The notes under the pieces were generated by a model. The model was not told the DNA's origin. It searched no databases and saw only the letters and a list, made by a program, of their open reading frames with translations. The position numbers and the translations under genes are program-made. Of a stretch of DNA of 64,000 nt, positions 44,720 through 53,831 are shown one piece after another (position 1 is the stretch's first letter; the number at the start of each line of letters is the position of its first letter). The DNA is taken from NCBI GenBank assembly GCA_964516325.1, contig CAZFAP010000004.1, positions 9,917 to 73,916 of the forward strand. Direction: 5' to 3'. The DNA comes from CAZFAP01 sp964516325. Lineage in GTDB: Bacteria > Auribacterota > JABMQX01.

Positions 44720-47332
44720 CTATCTCTCGATGCCCATCATTTTCAGTTGGGTGCTCGCCTCGACCCCAAACGGCCCGTGTGAATCAAGTTCCATCGTACG
44801 CCGGAACGCCTCCACAGCCCGCTCCGGCTCGTTCATTCTGCGATAGACTTTTCCGAGGTTCAGGCTGAGCAATGGATCGTTCGGTCGGATATTGGACGCC
44901 GCGCGAAGCTGACCCAGCGCATCCTCGAAACGTCGCACTTCCGCATAGACAAGCGCCAGCGCCGCTCGGCTCGGCACGCTTTCTGGCCTGTTCCTGACGG
45001 CTATCTCCTGCTCCGCGATGCTCTTCTGATAATACTCGATAGCCTGCGAATCCTCTCCGCGTCTCTTGTGAAAATTGCCCATCATCTGATAAGCCAGGCC
45101 CATGCCGAGGCGGGCGTCCGCGTCCTCCGGGTCGCTCTCAATCGCCTCCTTATAACGCTCCATTGCTGCCGCGGGGGCATCTCGCCGTAAGTCCATAGCA
45201 GCAACGCCGTTCAGCGCCTGGACCCGATAATCCGGGAAATCTTTCCGTGTCGCTTCGTATTGCTCCTTCGCCTTCTCAAGGAGGTGGAGGTTTTCGTACG
45301 CCCTCGCCAAACCCAGCCGGGTCAACGGCCCGATCTTCATCCTCAGAGCGGTCTCATACTCTTCCCTGCTGTCTTCCCACCGCCGCATGTTCGCATAGAC
45401 CGTTGCGACATTGAAATGAATGTCCGAGCCGTCCGGAGCCAACTCCGCCATGCGAAGGTACGCCCGCAATGAATCCTCGAGTTTCCCTTGAAGATTATAG
45501 CAGTGGGCAAGCTTATAGTACGCGGATAGATTATAGCGATTCCGTCGGACCGCGTCGTCATAGTGCCTGGCTGCCTCATCCAGAAACGCTCTTTTCCTGT
45601 CCAGTGCGGCGACGAGCTTCTCGGCGGACAGGCCGCGCAACAGCACGTTCTCCGCGGCGGTCTGGTAGCCTTCACCTCTCCTTGTCAGAACGGCAGAGTC
45701 CCAGATTCGTTTTTCCCACCATCCGGCCGCGAATAGGAGGCCGCCGACTGCGAGGACTACGATGGCACGCAGGATCGGCTTCCTGATGGGCTTGACCTTG
45801 ATCCGGTAGAACCGCCCCCTCTCGTTGGCAATGACCTCGCCTCTTCTCGTTTTACTTTTCTCCGTGCCGGCCAGCCCGCTCATCCCGCCGACAGCCATCG
45901 CCAACCCCAAGCCCAGCCAAAGGAAGAATCGCCCCACAACCCATCGCGTCGTTACACACACGACTGCCTGAAGTAAGATCGCACCGCAGCCCGCCGCCAA
46001 CCCCGCGAGTGCGAGGCGATGAAGCTCGTTCCCGGCCCGGCTTGTTCTCCGCAGGCTTTCCCAGAAGAATGCCCCGATTATCCACAGGAACGCCGCCAGC
46101 CCGATCACCCCCATCTCCGCCGCTATTTCCAGGTACTCAGAATGAGCGTGGAGGGTGTTGGGCATGATTTTTACGGCTGTCGCGGGGTCTCGGAATCGAG
46201 GGAAATAGATGCTGAATGTCCCCAGCCCCCAGCCGAAGATGGGACGCGCCTTCACCATGTTCAGCGTCCCCGCCCAGATTACTTTCCTTGCCCGCACGGA
46301 ACCCTTCTCCACCTCAAACGCGGCTTTCATCCTGCCCCGGATTTCGTCTCGGTTCACGAGCCCGTTGGACGCGAAAATAACCGTCGCCAGAAGCGACACC
46401 GCCCACGCGGAGTTGCTCGTGAAACAGACCCTCCTTTGACGGCTCAGAACCCGGAGCACAATCGCCGCCGCAACCCAGAACGGAAGCGCCCAGAGAATGA
46501 CATATCCTCTCGCTTCCTCCGTCGTGAGAAGCGCGAACATGCCCGCCGCGATGGCGACCGTCGGAGCCGCCAGAATCAGTCTCAACCGTTTCTCCGGCAC
46601 AGAGAGAAGAAACCAAGCCGGTAATGCTCCGAGGAGCCCAAGCCACGCTCCTCGCGACTGCGTGTAGAGGAGAGAAAGCTCCGCTCCGCAGATCAAGATG
46701 ACGAGAGAGGCCTTCACGAACGGGCGCTGGCTCGCGAAAAAGACGCTCAGCAAAACCGGCAGTGCCAAGACCAGAAACGACCCAAAGAAATTCGGGTGCC
46801 CCATGGTCGAAAGCGAACGTTCGGAGCTTGGCAGCGATGCGTCTTCACCGTACAGCGGGTCAAAACCATAATGTTGCGCGATCGCGTACATGCAACCAAC
46901 GAAAGCAACGACCGCGAGGGCTCCGAGCACAACCATGAGTGCTTTCTTGCTTGTGACGCCCCTCGCAGCAACAACGAGGACCATCGCGCAGCATGCCATG
47001 CTCAGTAGCTCCTGGACGCTCGCGTATTTGTAGCGGGATAGCAAAGTGGAGACCGCGGCGAGACAGAGATAAACCCCGAGCGGAAGCGTCATCCTGGAAC
47101 GCGGAATCAAAAACTCTCCCCGAAAAAGGCCGGTCAAAACAAGAACCAGAAAGAGCGCTGCCGCGAGCCAGCAGAACAGAAGGTTCTTTATGAGAGTGCT
47201 GTCTTTCGTCGTCAGCGCGACCGCCAGCCCCACGATGCCGATCGTGACCACAAGCCCGATCAGCATGGTCAAGCCTACGACATCTTTTTCGTGTGGAGGT
47301 TTGTTTTTAGCTCTGTGGCTCACAAGTTCCAT
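44720..47332 (-). CDS. O-antigen ligase/Wzy-like membrane protein with C-terminal TPR domain
   Basis: The 870-residue protein has about twelve hydrophobic segments in residues ~20-540, then TPR repeats (~560-865: AAENVLLRGLSAEKLV, NLSAYYKLAHCYNLQGKLEDSL, DIHFNVATVYANMRRWEDS, DALGQLRAASNIRPNDPLLSL). The Wzy_C signature is present: QSRGAWLG, then GWGLGTFSIYFPRF and HAHSEYLEIAAEMGVIGLAAFL. Such proteins ligate or polymerise O-antigen, or O-glycosylate pilins and other proteins; the TPR tail is typical of the bacterial oligosaccharyltransferase-like subgroup. The assumed ATG and first nine codons (MELVSHRAK) lie inside the end of a MITE-like element and no ribosome site is visible, so the true start may be further in, for example at 47266. 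Confidence 0.85.
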   Translation of the reverse strand: MELVSHRAKNKPPHEKDVVGLTMLIGLVVTIGIVGLAVALTTKDSTLIKNLLFCWLAAALFLVLVLTGLFRGEFLIPRSRMTLPLGVYLCLAAVSTLLSRYKYASVQELLSMACCAMVLVVAARGVTSKKALMVVLGALAVVAFVGCMYAIAQHYGFDPLYGEDASLPSSERSLSTMGHPNFFGSFLVLALPVLLSVFFASQRPFVKASLVILICGAELSLLYTQSRGAWLGLLGALPAWFLLSVPEKRLRLILAAPTVAIAAGMFALLTTEEARGYVILWALPFWVAAAIVLRVLSRQRRVCFTSNSAWAVSLLATVIFASNGLVNRDEIRGRMKAAFEVEKGSVRARKVIWAGTLNMVKARPIFGWGLGTFSIYFPRFRDPATAVKIMPNTLHAHSEYLEIAAEMGVIGLAAFLWIIGAFFWESLRRTSRAGNELHRLALAGLAAGCGAILLQAVVCVTTRWVVGRFFLWLGLGLAMAVGGMSGLAGTEKSKTRRGEVIANERGRFYRIKVKPIRKPILRAIVVLAVGGLLFAAGWWEKRIWDSAVLTRRGEGYQTAAENVLLRGLSAEKLVAALDRKRAFLDEAARHYDDAVRRNRYNLSAYYKLAHCYNLQGKLEDSLRAYLRMAELAPDGSDIHFNVATVYANMRRWEDSREEYETALRMKIGPLTRLGLARAYENLHLLEKAKEQYEATRKDFPDYRVQALNGVAAMDLRRDAPAAAMERYKEAIESDPEDADARLGMGLAYQMMGNFHKRRGEDSQAIEYYQKSIAEQEIAVRNRPESVPSRAALALVYAEVRRFEDALGQLRAASNIRPNDPLLSLNLGKVYRRMNEPERAVEAFRRTMELDSHGPFGVEASTQLKMMGIER

Positions 47333-47473
47333 CACGTGTTTTCGGACACGATTACAGGATAATCCGGATTCGTCGGCTGCTGCAGCATCCTATGCGTCGC
47401 GTTGCCCTTTCAAGAAGGGCGGACCCTGCGGCTTCATACGAGGGGGAAATCATGAATGCGCGCCGCGAACTCG
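47306..47473 (-). repeat. MITE-like element, copy 3 (inverted)
   Basis: Plus-strand left end tttagctctgtggctcacaa then gttccatcacgtgtttt aligns with the left end of the copy at 47967; the far end reads gaaatcatgaatgcgcgccg. Inside are aggataatccggattcgtc and a cctttcaagaaggg-type hairpin. The start codon of the Wzy-like gene lies within its terminal repeat. Confidence 0.7.
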
Positions 47474-47966
47474 TGGGGACGATTCTACACAAGAGTGCCC
47501 CTCGCATGAAAGCAGGGACTCGGGGGGGACTCGCTCGGTTTTCGGGGCGTATTTCCCGTCAACCTGTTGGCGAGAAGCCCGACTGAAAGCCTGCAGCTCG
47601 ATGGATTCGCGCATATAATCTCCCCCCGGTTGATGGTCATCAGCCATTTAACTTGACTCCGCCGGCGCGCGAAGCAACCAGTAGGCCGCCAGTCGGAAGC
47701 GTCGAATGGGTTCAGACCATGCGGGGCCCTGTCGAGCTAATTCGGTTACGACTATCAGCCGGCGCCCCCTTGATAGCCACCTGCTTGAGCTGGCGGTAAA
47801 CCAAAGAGCGTCCCCCTCTCCCAGCCCCGCCTTCGTCGGGGCCTTCTCGACAAATGGATTCATCCATCCGCCCACTGAAATACAGCCACACCCCCCTGCC
47901 TGCAAAAATTGACCTGCGGTGTCCGTGCTGATATGCTCGCCATCGCTGAGGTCAGGCATGTTGCGA
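47474..47966. other. Gene-free stretch between two MITE-like elements
   Basis: I see no gene. A 114-codon minus-strand frame (47648-47992) has no ribosome site or family motif and runs into the next repeat. A gccccgccttcgtcggggc hairpin at 47822-47840 is the only clear structure. Confidence 0.5.
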
Positions 47967-48153
47967 CTTAGTGCTCTGGTCCGTAAATTCAATCACGTGT
48001 TTCTCGACAGGATTTACAGGATGAACCGGATTCCTCTGGTCGTCGGTCTTGACCATCCCGTACATCCTGGTATGCGGTCGAAAAGAGGGTCCCCCGCCCC
48101 GCGTTCCGCGGGGGGTTCCATACGTCACCGGATTTATGAATTAGCGTCCTTAG
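47967..48153 (-). repeat. MITE-like element, copy 4 (inverted, best ends)
   Basis: This copy has the clearest ends: it begins cttagtgctctggtccgtaa and ends gaattagcgtccttag. The inner edges (taaattcaatcacg and the complement of cgtcaccggattta) are inverted repeats with about 15 of 26 matches, and CTTAG flanks both sides as a possible 5-bp target duplication. The core carries gacaggatttacaggatgaa, ccggattcctctggtcgtc and the hairpin ccgcgttccgcgg. The next gene starts 25 bases later. Confidence 0.75.
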
Positions 48154-48177
48154 CCATTTGTCCCTGAGGGCTCGTGT

Positions 48178-50082
48178 ATGAACCGCTCATTGTTGATTGT
48201 CTTCACGGCTCTGACGCTTGTTTGCGTCGCATCGCTGATGCTGCCCACTGTCTTGGTCGAGCCAGATGACTACGACTGGTATTCGGGGATGATTTCTTTC
48301 TCGCGCGGGCATTTCGTCAGCTCGGAAGAGGAAATCGGGGAGATTCACGAGGCGATGGCGGAGCGGTTCAGGCGGGGAGAGTTTCATTTTCCGCTGGTTC
48401 GGAATGAGAAGGGATTCGTCCACGAGCGGTCGCCGGGCTATTACGGCTTGTTGGCTCTCTTCTATTTGTTTGAACTCGACCGCTACACAAACGTATTTCT
48501 CGTGGTCGGGTGCGTCCTTTTCTTTTTCTTCGTGTTGAGGAAATATGCGGGCGAAAGGATCGCTCTGAGCGCCTGCCTTCTAATGATTTTCAACCCGACG
48601 TTCCTGACCGGGCTTTACCGGGTCTATATGAGCGACTTTGCGTATTTCGTATTCGGGCTTTTCGGGATGGGGACTTACTGGATGGCGAGGGAGAGGGGAA
48701 ATGCGTGGCTGCATCTTCTCGCGGGTTTCCTCCTCTCGGTGAGCGTGGTTTTTCGCGTCACGAACGCGATCTTCTTCGTCTCGATTGCTCTTTACGAACT
48801 CTGCATCTTGGTATTTCCGAAGGCTCTTCCACAAGCGGTCGGCGGCTCACCCCCGCGACCGGTCTTCGCCCCGCGCTCCCTCGTTCCCCTCGCGCTCGGG
48901 CTTGTCATCGGCATCGTACCCCTTCTGCTTTACAACTATCACACCATGGGAAAAATCCTCGCGGCGGGTTATTCCTACCGCTTCTCCCACGAGGGCACAG
49001 AATACTTTTCCCTCTTCGGACGGAATGCTACGTTCTCTCTGAGAAACCTCGGCTACACATTCCCTGTTGGGTTGCCGCGATTGCTGCTCGGCTACCAAAT
49101 CATCGTCCTGGCGCCGGCCGGCTTTTTCTTTTTGGGCCGAGAGCGGCGGCGATTGGCGCTCTTCGCAGGGCTTTGGCTTGCAGCGTACTGGGCGTTCTAC
49201 CTCTGCTACAGCACCATCCGCGAGGACAGCTTCCAGTTCATGTGCCGGAAGTTCTTGCCATCGCTGCCCGCGCTATGCATTGGGGCAGCTTCCGTCCTGG
49301 AAGCTATTAAGGGAAGATGGAGAATCATCATTCTGGCGACCTTTGCCGTATTCGGAATCGCGGTTGCCAGCGAGTTCACGGTGCGGTTCGTCGTTCCTCA
49401 GCCTTTCGGAAAGCCAGTCTTCCCTCGACGACAACCCCCGCCCGAAGCCTTCCGCGAGGTTGCTGACCGCCTTGGGCAAGTTGACGGACTGCTGGAGAAG
49501 AATCCCAACGAGGCGCTCCGTCCGCTGCGCAGGTGCGTTATCATACTGAAAGACCTCGCCCAGACAATGCCGGGTCCCGTCGGCGCCGAACTGGGCGGCT
49601 CTTCCGCGAGCCTGCACGAGCTTGAGAAGGAACTCAAGCAGTCGCTCAAGGAGGGGAAAAAGCCAAGCCGGGAACAAATCGCACAATATCGGGCGGTCAT
49701 TCGAGAAACGCACAGGAAACTGGAGGAACTGGCGGGCGCTATCCCCGGGCCTCCTCGCTTCGGCTTGCCCGGTCCCGCGGGGATTCCTCCCGACGTTCGG
49801 ATGAGGGTTGAGCTTCTCCATCGCTCGATGGATGAGGCAAAAATGGGCGGTCGAGACACCACGGTCGCCGCCTTTGCGGACGACCTTGCGCGGATCGAAA
49901 TTGAAAATCGCCGATTTCACAAGGCAGTCGAATTCCTCAACACCGGCATCGAATCCCTCGGCGAAGCGCCCCCGCCTCCGCCGCCCGTCGGAAGCCCGCG
50001 TTTTCCTCCCGTCGAAGCCCGTCCACAGTCTTTCGGCCCGCCAGGGGAACAAGGTCGGCGCTTGCCGGACCGCAGATTCTAA
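48178..50082 (+). CDS. GT-C-like integral membrane protein with coiled, proline-rich C-terminus
   Basis: The 634-residue protein starts at ATG 48178 (site gaggg). Residues 1-410 contain about ten hydrophobic helices and resemble the GT-C fold of dolichyl-phosphate-mannose-type glycosyltransferases: an early acidic loop with EPDDYDWYSGM (possible catalytic DD), HERSPGYYGLL, SDFAYFVFGLFG and REDSFQFMCRKFLPSLPAL. The assignment is by architecture. Residues ~420-580 are soluble helices (LHELEKELKQSLKEGKKPS), and the last ~40 are proline-rich (EAPPPPPPVGSPRFPP), unusual for this family. It could build surface glycans together with the Wzy-like gene upstream. Confidence 0.75.
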   Translation: MNRSLLIVFTALTLVCVASLMLPTVLVEPDDYDWYSGMISFSRGHFVSSEEEIGEIHEAMAERFRRGEFHFPLVRNEKGFVHERSPGYYGLLALFYLFELDRYTNVFLVVGCVLFFFFVLRKYAGERIALSACLLMIFNPTFLTGLYRVYMSDFAYFVFGLFGMGTYWMARERGNAWLHLLAGFLLSVSVVFRVTNAIFFVSIALYELCILVFPKALPQAVGGSPPRPVFAPRSLVPLALGLVIGIVPLLLYNYHTMGKILAAGYSYRFSHEGTEYFSLFGRNATFSLRNLGYTFPVGLPRLLLGYQIIVLAPAGFFFLGRERRRLALFAGLWLAAYWAFYLCYSTIREDSFQFMCRKFLPSLPALCIGAASVLEAIKGRWRIIILATFAVFGIAVASEFTVRFVVPQPFGKPVFPRRQPPPEAFREVADRLGQVDGLLEKNPNEALRPLRRCVIILKDLAQTMPGPVGAELGGSSASLHELEKELKQSLKEGKKPSREQIAQYRAVIRETHRKLEELAGAIPGPPRFGLPGPAGIPPDVRMRVELLHRSMDEAKMGGRDTTVAAFADDLARIEIENRRFHKAVEFLNTGIESLGEAPPPPPPVGSPRFPPVEARPQSFGPPGEQGRRLPDRRF

Positions 50083-50127
50083 CACACCGTCCGGTCCCTG
50101 TCGTGCCGAAATGCCCATCCACCAACG

Positions 50128-50157
50128 TTGACACCTCTCTCCTCTTTCCAATATAGT
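50128..50157 (+). promoter_or_regulatory. Strong sigma-70-type promoter
   Basis: TTGACA (50128-50133), an 18-base pyrimidine-rich spacer and TATAGT (50152-50157). The predicted start of transcription, about 50164, coincides with the first base-paired nucleotides of the structured RNA that follows. Confidence 0.6.
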
Positions 50158-50162
50158 TCGGC

Positions 50163-50270
50163 CTGTGGAGACAAGACGATGGCCGGGCCTGTGAGCGGGC
50201 CAAGAACATAATGCGACAAGAAGGCCGACCGCCTGGCCATCGAGCAGGGAAGCTGGGTCTCGCCACAGAC
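50163..50270 (+). ncRNA. Unassigned structured RNA or leader upstream of nfo
   Basis: Two long stems nest by eye. The outer one pairs ctgtgg+agac (50163-50172) with gtct+ccacag (50257-50260 and 50263-50268) with a two-base bulge. The inner one pairs cgatggccgggc (50177-50188) with gcctggccatcg (50231-50242), twelve contiguous pairs including one G-U. A small ggcc/ggcc stem lies inside. The two long stems are separated by 4 and 14 unpaired bases. The RNA starts where the promoter predicts. It does not show the conserved cores of SRP RNA, RNase P, tmRNA or the common riboswitches. No clear terminator follows, so it may be the 5-prime leader of nfo. Confidence 0.5.
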
Positions 50271-50323
50271 CTGTCCCTGATGCTTCTCGGCGCGTGAGGT
50301 TGAACAGCAGAGGGGGCATTGCC

Positions 50324-51184
50324 ATGTTACTCGGAGCGCACATGTCCATAGCGGGGGGAGTGTTCAATGCCCCGCTTCGCGGGAAGAGCATCGGCTGCGA
50401 CACGATTCAGATTTTCGTCAAGAATGCCAACCAGTGGCTCGGCAAACCGATCCCCGACCAGGAAATCGAGCAGTTCCAGCAAGCGAAAAAAGAGACCGGA
50501 ATAGACCCGATCTTTTCTCATGACTCCTATCTGATCAACCTGGCTTCGCCCGACGACGCCCTTTACCAGAAATCCATAGATGCGATGCTCGATGAGCTTG
50601 AGCGGTCGGAGAAGCTCGCTTTGCCGTTCATCGTGATGCATCCGGGAGCGCACGTCGGCAGCGGGGAGGAAGCCGGATTGAAGAGAATCGCTGCTGCGAT
50701 CAATGCCCTTTTCCAGAAGACAAAGGGCTATAAGGTGAAAATTGCCCTCGAAACGACCGCCGGTCAGAAGAGCAATCTGGGCTATAAGTTCGAGCACCTT
50801 GCGGCGCTCATCGAGGCGGTCAAGGACAAGAAAAGAGTCTGCGTCTGCTACGACACCTGCCATACCTTTGCCGCTGGATACGATCTGCGGACGGAAAAGG
50901 CCTACGACACAACCTTTGCAGAATTCGATAAGGTCGTGGGACTTGACCGAATCTGCGCGTTCCATTTGAACGATTCCGTGAAGGAACTCGGCTCGAACAT
51001 TGACCGCCACGCCCACATCGGGCAAGGGCACATTGGCGAGGCCGGATTCAAGCTTCTTCTGAACGACGAGAGGTTCGCGAACGTCCCGATGGTCCTTGAG
51101 ACGCCGAAGGGGCCGGACATGGCGGAAGACGTGATGAATTTGAAGGTTCTGCGTAGCCTGATCGGCAAAAAGAGAAAAAAATGA
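50324..51184 (+). CDS. nfo: Endonuclease IV (AP endonuclease)
   Basis: The 286-residue protein starts at ATG 50324 behind agaggggg. This TIM-barrel enzyme with three zinc ions cleaves DNA 5-prime to abasic sites. Family motifs and metal ligands are all visible: LLGAHMSIAGG, FSHDSYLINLA, MHPGAHVG, ALETTAGQ, CVCYDTCHTFAAGYD, FHLNDS, DRHAHIGQGHIG and LETPKGP. Its length is normal for the family. It lies downstream of a strong promoter and the structured leader, and 64 bases before the GNAT gene. Confidence 0.96.
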   Translation: MLLGAHMSIAGGVFNAPLRGKSIGCDTIQIFVKNANQWLGKPIPDQEIEQFQQAKKETGIDPIFSHDSYLINLASPDDALYQKSIDAMLDELERSEKLALPFIVMHPGAHVGSGEEAGLKRIAAAINALFQKTKGYKVKIALETTAGQKSNLGYKFEHLAALIEAVKDKKRVCVCYDTCHTFAAGYDLRTEKAYDTTFAEFDKVVGLDRICAFHLNDSVKELGSNIDRHAHIGQGHIGEAGFKLLLNDERFANVPMVLETPKGPDMAEDVMNLKVLRSLIGKKRKK

Positions 51185-51248
51185 ACGTACCGTACGCGGA
51201 GCTTCTCCTCGTCTGCGGCCCTCCACCAGCAACAAGGAAACAAGACTT

Positions 51249-52382
51249 TTGACCCCTCCCCGAAAAGCCAGACCTTCCGACTACGACGACCTGATCCGTT
51301 TCCTGAACAGCATTTTCCACAAAGGAATGGACCTGGAGTACTCCCATATCTACAAACCGACGAGCAAGGATATGGCGAATAACATCGTCGTCCTCGACGG
51401 CGGGCACATCGTCGGCTGCGTCGGCATCTTCCCGATGACGTTTGTTTGCGGGGACGTTCGGCTGTCCGTCGCGGGCATCGGCGGGGTCTCGACGGAGCCG
51501 GAGTACCGCGGGCAGGGGACCATGACGGAGCTTTTGAACAAAGCTATCTCCGTGATGCAGCGGCAGAATTACGACCTCTCGATCCTTTGGGGAGACCGAT
51601 TGCGGTACAATCATTTCGGATGGGAAAACGCCGGAAGGCAGTACGTCTTCAGCATTGACCGGAGGCACGTCACGCCCAGAAAACCGGAAGGCGCGGAGAT
51701 TCGCCCGCTCTCGCTCTCAACCGACGATCTCAAGAGAATCCCTCGGCTTTGCAAGCAGCGGGAACTCAGGGTTCACAGAACGCCGCAGCAACTGAAATCG
51801 GTCTTGAGCCGTTACACCTACGAAACGTGGGTTTGGAGAAAAGGTCGGGATTTCGCTTATATGACCGTCAAGGGGACGACCAAGGACCGGGAGTTGATTG
51901 AATCTGGGGGCGACCTCGGCGGACTCGAAGACCTATTGAGCTTTCTGGTTGAAAAGTATGAATTGGAGAACCTGAGAGGGACGGTCAGCGTGGGACGAAA
52001 CCCCTACCTCTCTTTCATCCTTCGGCACAGCAGCGAATGGGGCATCCGCTTCATCGGAATGGTGAAAATACTCAATCTCCGGTCGGTCTTGGAGAAGTTC
52101 TCGAAGCAGATTAAACGCAAGTGGGGGGCATCAGGGTTGAGGCACAGTCTCACATTGGAGATGACTGACTCCGACCAGTTCGCCACGCTTCACCTTGGCA
52201 AGAGGGAGCGTGTCGGTGACAAAAAGAAAGAGCCAGTGCTTCGCCTATCCAACACCGAGATGGTCCGTCTGGTCTTCGGCACAGTCCCGCCAACCCATTC
52301 CCTGAACCTCGACGAATCATTCGGCTATCTTGACTCGATCTTTCCCCTTGACTTCCACGTCCCGCGACTCGACTACGTGTGA
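51249..52382 (+). CDS. Eis-like GNAT N-acetyltransferase family protein
   Basis: The 377-residue protein starts at TTG 51249 after aaggaaac; no ATG fits. Residues ~1-150 are a GNAT domain with acetyl-CoA motif A (GIGGVSTEPEYRGQGTMTELL, where RGQGT binds the pyrophosphate) and YNHFGWENAGRQY. Residues ~150-377 fit a second GNAT-like domain plus an SCP2-like C-terminal domain, as in Eis-type aminoglycoside acetyltransferases (~400 residues). The acceptor is unknown. It follows nfo with a 64-base gap and is probably cotranscribed. Confidence 0.85.
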   Translation: MTPPRKARPSDYDDLIRFLNSIFHKGMDLEYSHIYKPTSKDMANNIVVLDGGHIVGCVGIFPMTFVCGDVRLSVAGIGGVSTEPEYRGQGTMTELLNKAISVMQRQNYDLSILWGDRLRYNHFGWENAGRQYVFSIDRRHVTPRKPEGAEIRPLSLSTDDLKRIPRLCKQRELRVHRTPQQLKSVLSRYTYETWVWRKGRDFAYMTVKGTTKDRELIESGGDLGGLEDLLSFLVEKYELENLRGTVSVGRNPYLSFILRHSSEWGIRFIGMVKILNLRSVLEKFSKQIKRKWGASGLRHSLTLEMTDSDQFATLHLGKRERVGDKKKEPVLRLSNTEMVRLVFGTVPPTHSLNLDESFGYLDSIFPLDFHVPRLDYV

Positions 52383-52693
52383 CGAATCCCGTCCACCGAC
52401 GCGGCCCGCTCACCTCGTGGACAGTCTCCCTGAGCTCGGAAGAAACCGCAGCAAAGCCCATCCAAAAAAGGAACGCCCCCAGCAGTTCTTCACCATTGGG
52501 GATGGAGCTGAAAGTTTCCGCGGCCGGAAACCTTCGGCTTCATGCGCCAGTTGATCCTGGGGGAAGATCAAGTTGAGAGGTGGAAGAACTGCCAGGGGCG
52601 CAAAACCGTCTCACCATTCGTCAACTCGGGGCGACCCCTCCACCAGCTTTTCGCTCCGAGTCCCATTCAAAACCGCCTCACGCCAAAAGCACG
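52383..52693. other. Gene-free stretch with one hairpin
   Basis: The only structure I see is gtttccg-cggc-cggaaac at 52514-52531, a perfect 7-bp stem without a T-run, possibly a weak terminator between the convergent GNAT and prepilin genes. No gene is supported. Confidence 0.4.
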
Positions 52694-53407
52694 CTATTGC
52701 TCGGCGTAGCGGGTCATCTTCGCTTTAACCCAACTCCCGAACCATTTGACGTGCCAGTCCGCGAAAAGAATGTTGTACCCGCGGCCATGCGGACCCGAGA
52801 AATTCGGACCGCCGGTATAAGAATTCCATAGCCCGCCCGGACCATATCCGTCCGGCCCCCCGCTGTTCCCCCACTCGTCGGTCATGTCCGCATCGGTAGG
52901 CTCGCCCGTCCACCTGTTCCTGTCGTAAAGGACTACGACCGCGCTCGGGTGCTTAAGCCTTCCTATGTCAACCGTTCCGGAAGCCGTGTCCAGGTAAAGG
53001 CGGGAGTTTAGTATGTAGCTGGTGAGATACTTCCGGCCATCCAGGGCGTACGTCTTAGTGCTCGGACATCGGAAGACCGCCGTGTTTTCCGACTCGGCGC
53101 TCTCAGGATACGAGGGACCACGACCGCTCGCCGTCTGCGACACGAAGGGATACAACTTATCCATCCAGCTCGCGCCCTGTCCCCAGCCAAACTGGATCAC
53201 CCCGCCGTAGGGCGGGACGAATCCGCCGTACTCCTGAAGATACATGGCAAACGCCCGACCAAGCTGGCTGAGATGCCCCGCGCACACAGTCCGGCGGGCA
53301 GCCTCCTTTGCGCTTCGCAGCGACGGCAGCAGCAAACTCGCCAGGATAGCGATGATCGCGATCACCACCAGAAGCTCTATCAGAGTAAAACCACGCCCCT
53401 TTTTCAT
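52694..53407 (-). CDS. H-X9-DG-type prepilin / type II secretion pseudopilin-like protein
   Basis: The 237-residue protein starts at ATG 53407. The class III prepilin leader KKGRG/FTLIELLVVIAIIAILASLLLP has the peptidase site after Gly, Phe+1 and Glu+5, then the hydrophobic N-helix. A globular C-domain ends with GRGYNILFADWHVKWF, the HxxG...N.LF.DGHV signature of the planctomycete-verrucomicrobial prepilin family, here with W in place of the Gly of DGH. Such proteins form pseudopili or anchored surface fibres; many genomes of this type carry dozens. PilT at 42 kb could act on type IV filaments, though no link is shown. Confidence 0.92.
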   Translation of the reverse strand: MKKGRGFTLIELLVVIAIIAILASLLLPSLRSAKEAARRTVCAGHLSQLGRAFAMYLQEYGGFVPPYGGVIQFGWGQGASWMDKLYPFVSQTASGRGPSYPESAESENTAVFRCPSTKTYALDGRKYLTSYILNSRLYLDTASGTVDIGRLKHPSAVVVLYDRNRWTGEPTDADMTDEWGNSGGPDGYGPGGLWNSYTGGPNFSGPHGRGYNILFADWHVKWFGSWVKAKMTRYAEQ

Positions 53408-53570
53408 AACCGCCGCTCCGGGAACGGCCTCCAGGCGCCCCCCTCTCGCAGAGCCAGCCCGGAGCTTCACCTCCTTGGCCGTTAACAATTCCCCTCAACT
53501 TCTGAAACGCTCCTAACCTGCCGCCGGTTCCGTCGGTTGCGCATGAATACACCAGCCCCCCGGCGGCGCC

Positions 53571-53831
53571 CTCAGCGCACGAGTTCATGAATTCGGTGGC
53601 GTATCAAACCTCATGAACTTGTCTCGTCGAGGAGATTGCCGCGGGTTCGGGCAGGCGCGATGTCGTCCAGAAGGAAGAAAGGAGATGCGACCACCCCGCC
53701 TATGACGGGGAGCCTTTTTTTAACGGGACGACCCCACCGAAGGCGGGGCACAGAAGCACCAGAATGATCTGGGTAATCCTGTAAACCCCGCCGAAAAATA
53801 GGTCACCGAATTTATGAGTCGGAGCCCTAAG
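53571..53831 (+). repeat. MITE-like element, copy 5 (longer)
   Basis: The left end ctcagcgcacgagttcatga and right end gaatttatgagtcggagcc then ctaag are inverted repeats. The core has a ccccgcctatgacgggg hairpin, tttttttaacggg, ccccaccgaaggcgggg and accagaatgatctgggtaat. About 90 extra bases sit in the left half relative to other copies. The right end supplies the TAG stop of the minus-strand gene at 53827. The remainder of the gap (53408-53570) has no supported gene. Confidence 0.7.

Noticed and set aside
47648..47992. 114-codon minus-strand open frame
   Set aside because: No start site, no recognisable motif, and it runs into a MITE-like element.
50163..50270. Assignment of the structured RNA to SRP RNA, 6S RNA or a known riboswitch
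   Set aside because: No SRP domain IV loop, no symmetric central bubble of 6S type and none of the conserved riboswitch cores I know; left unassigned.
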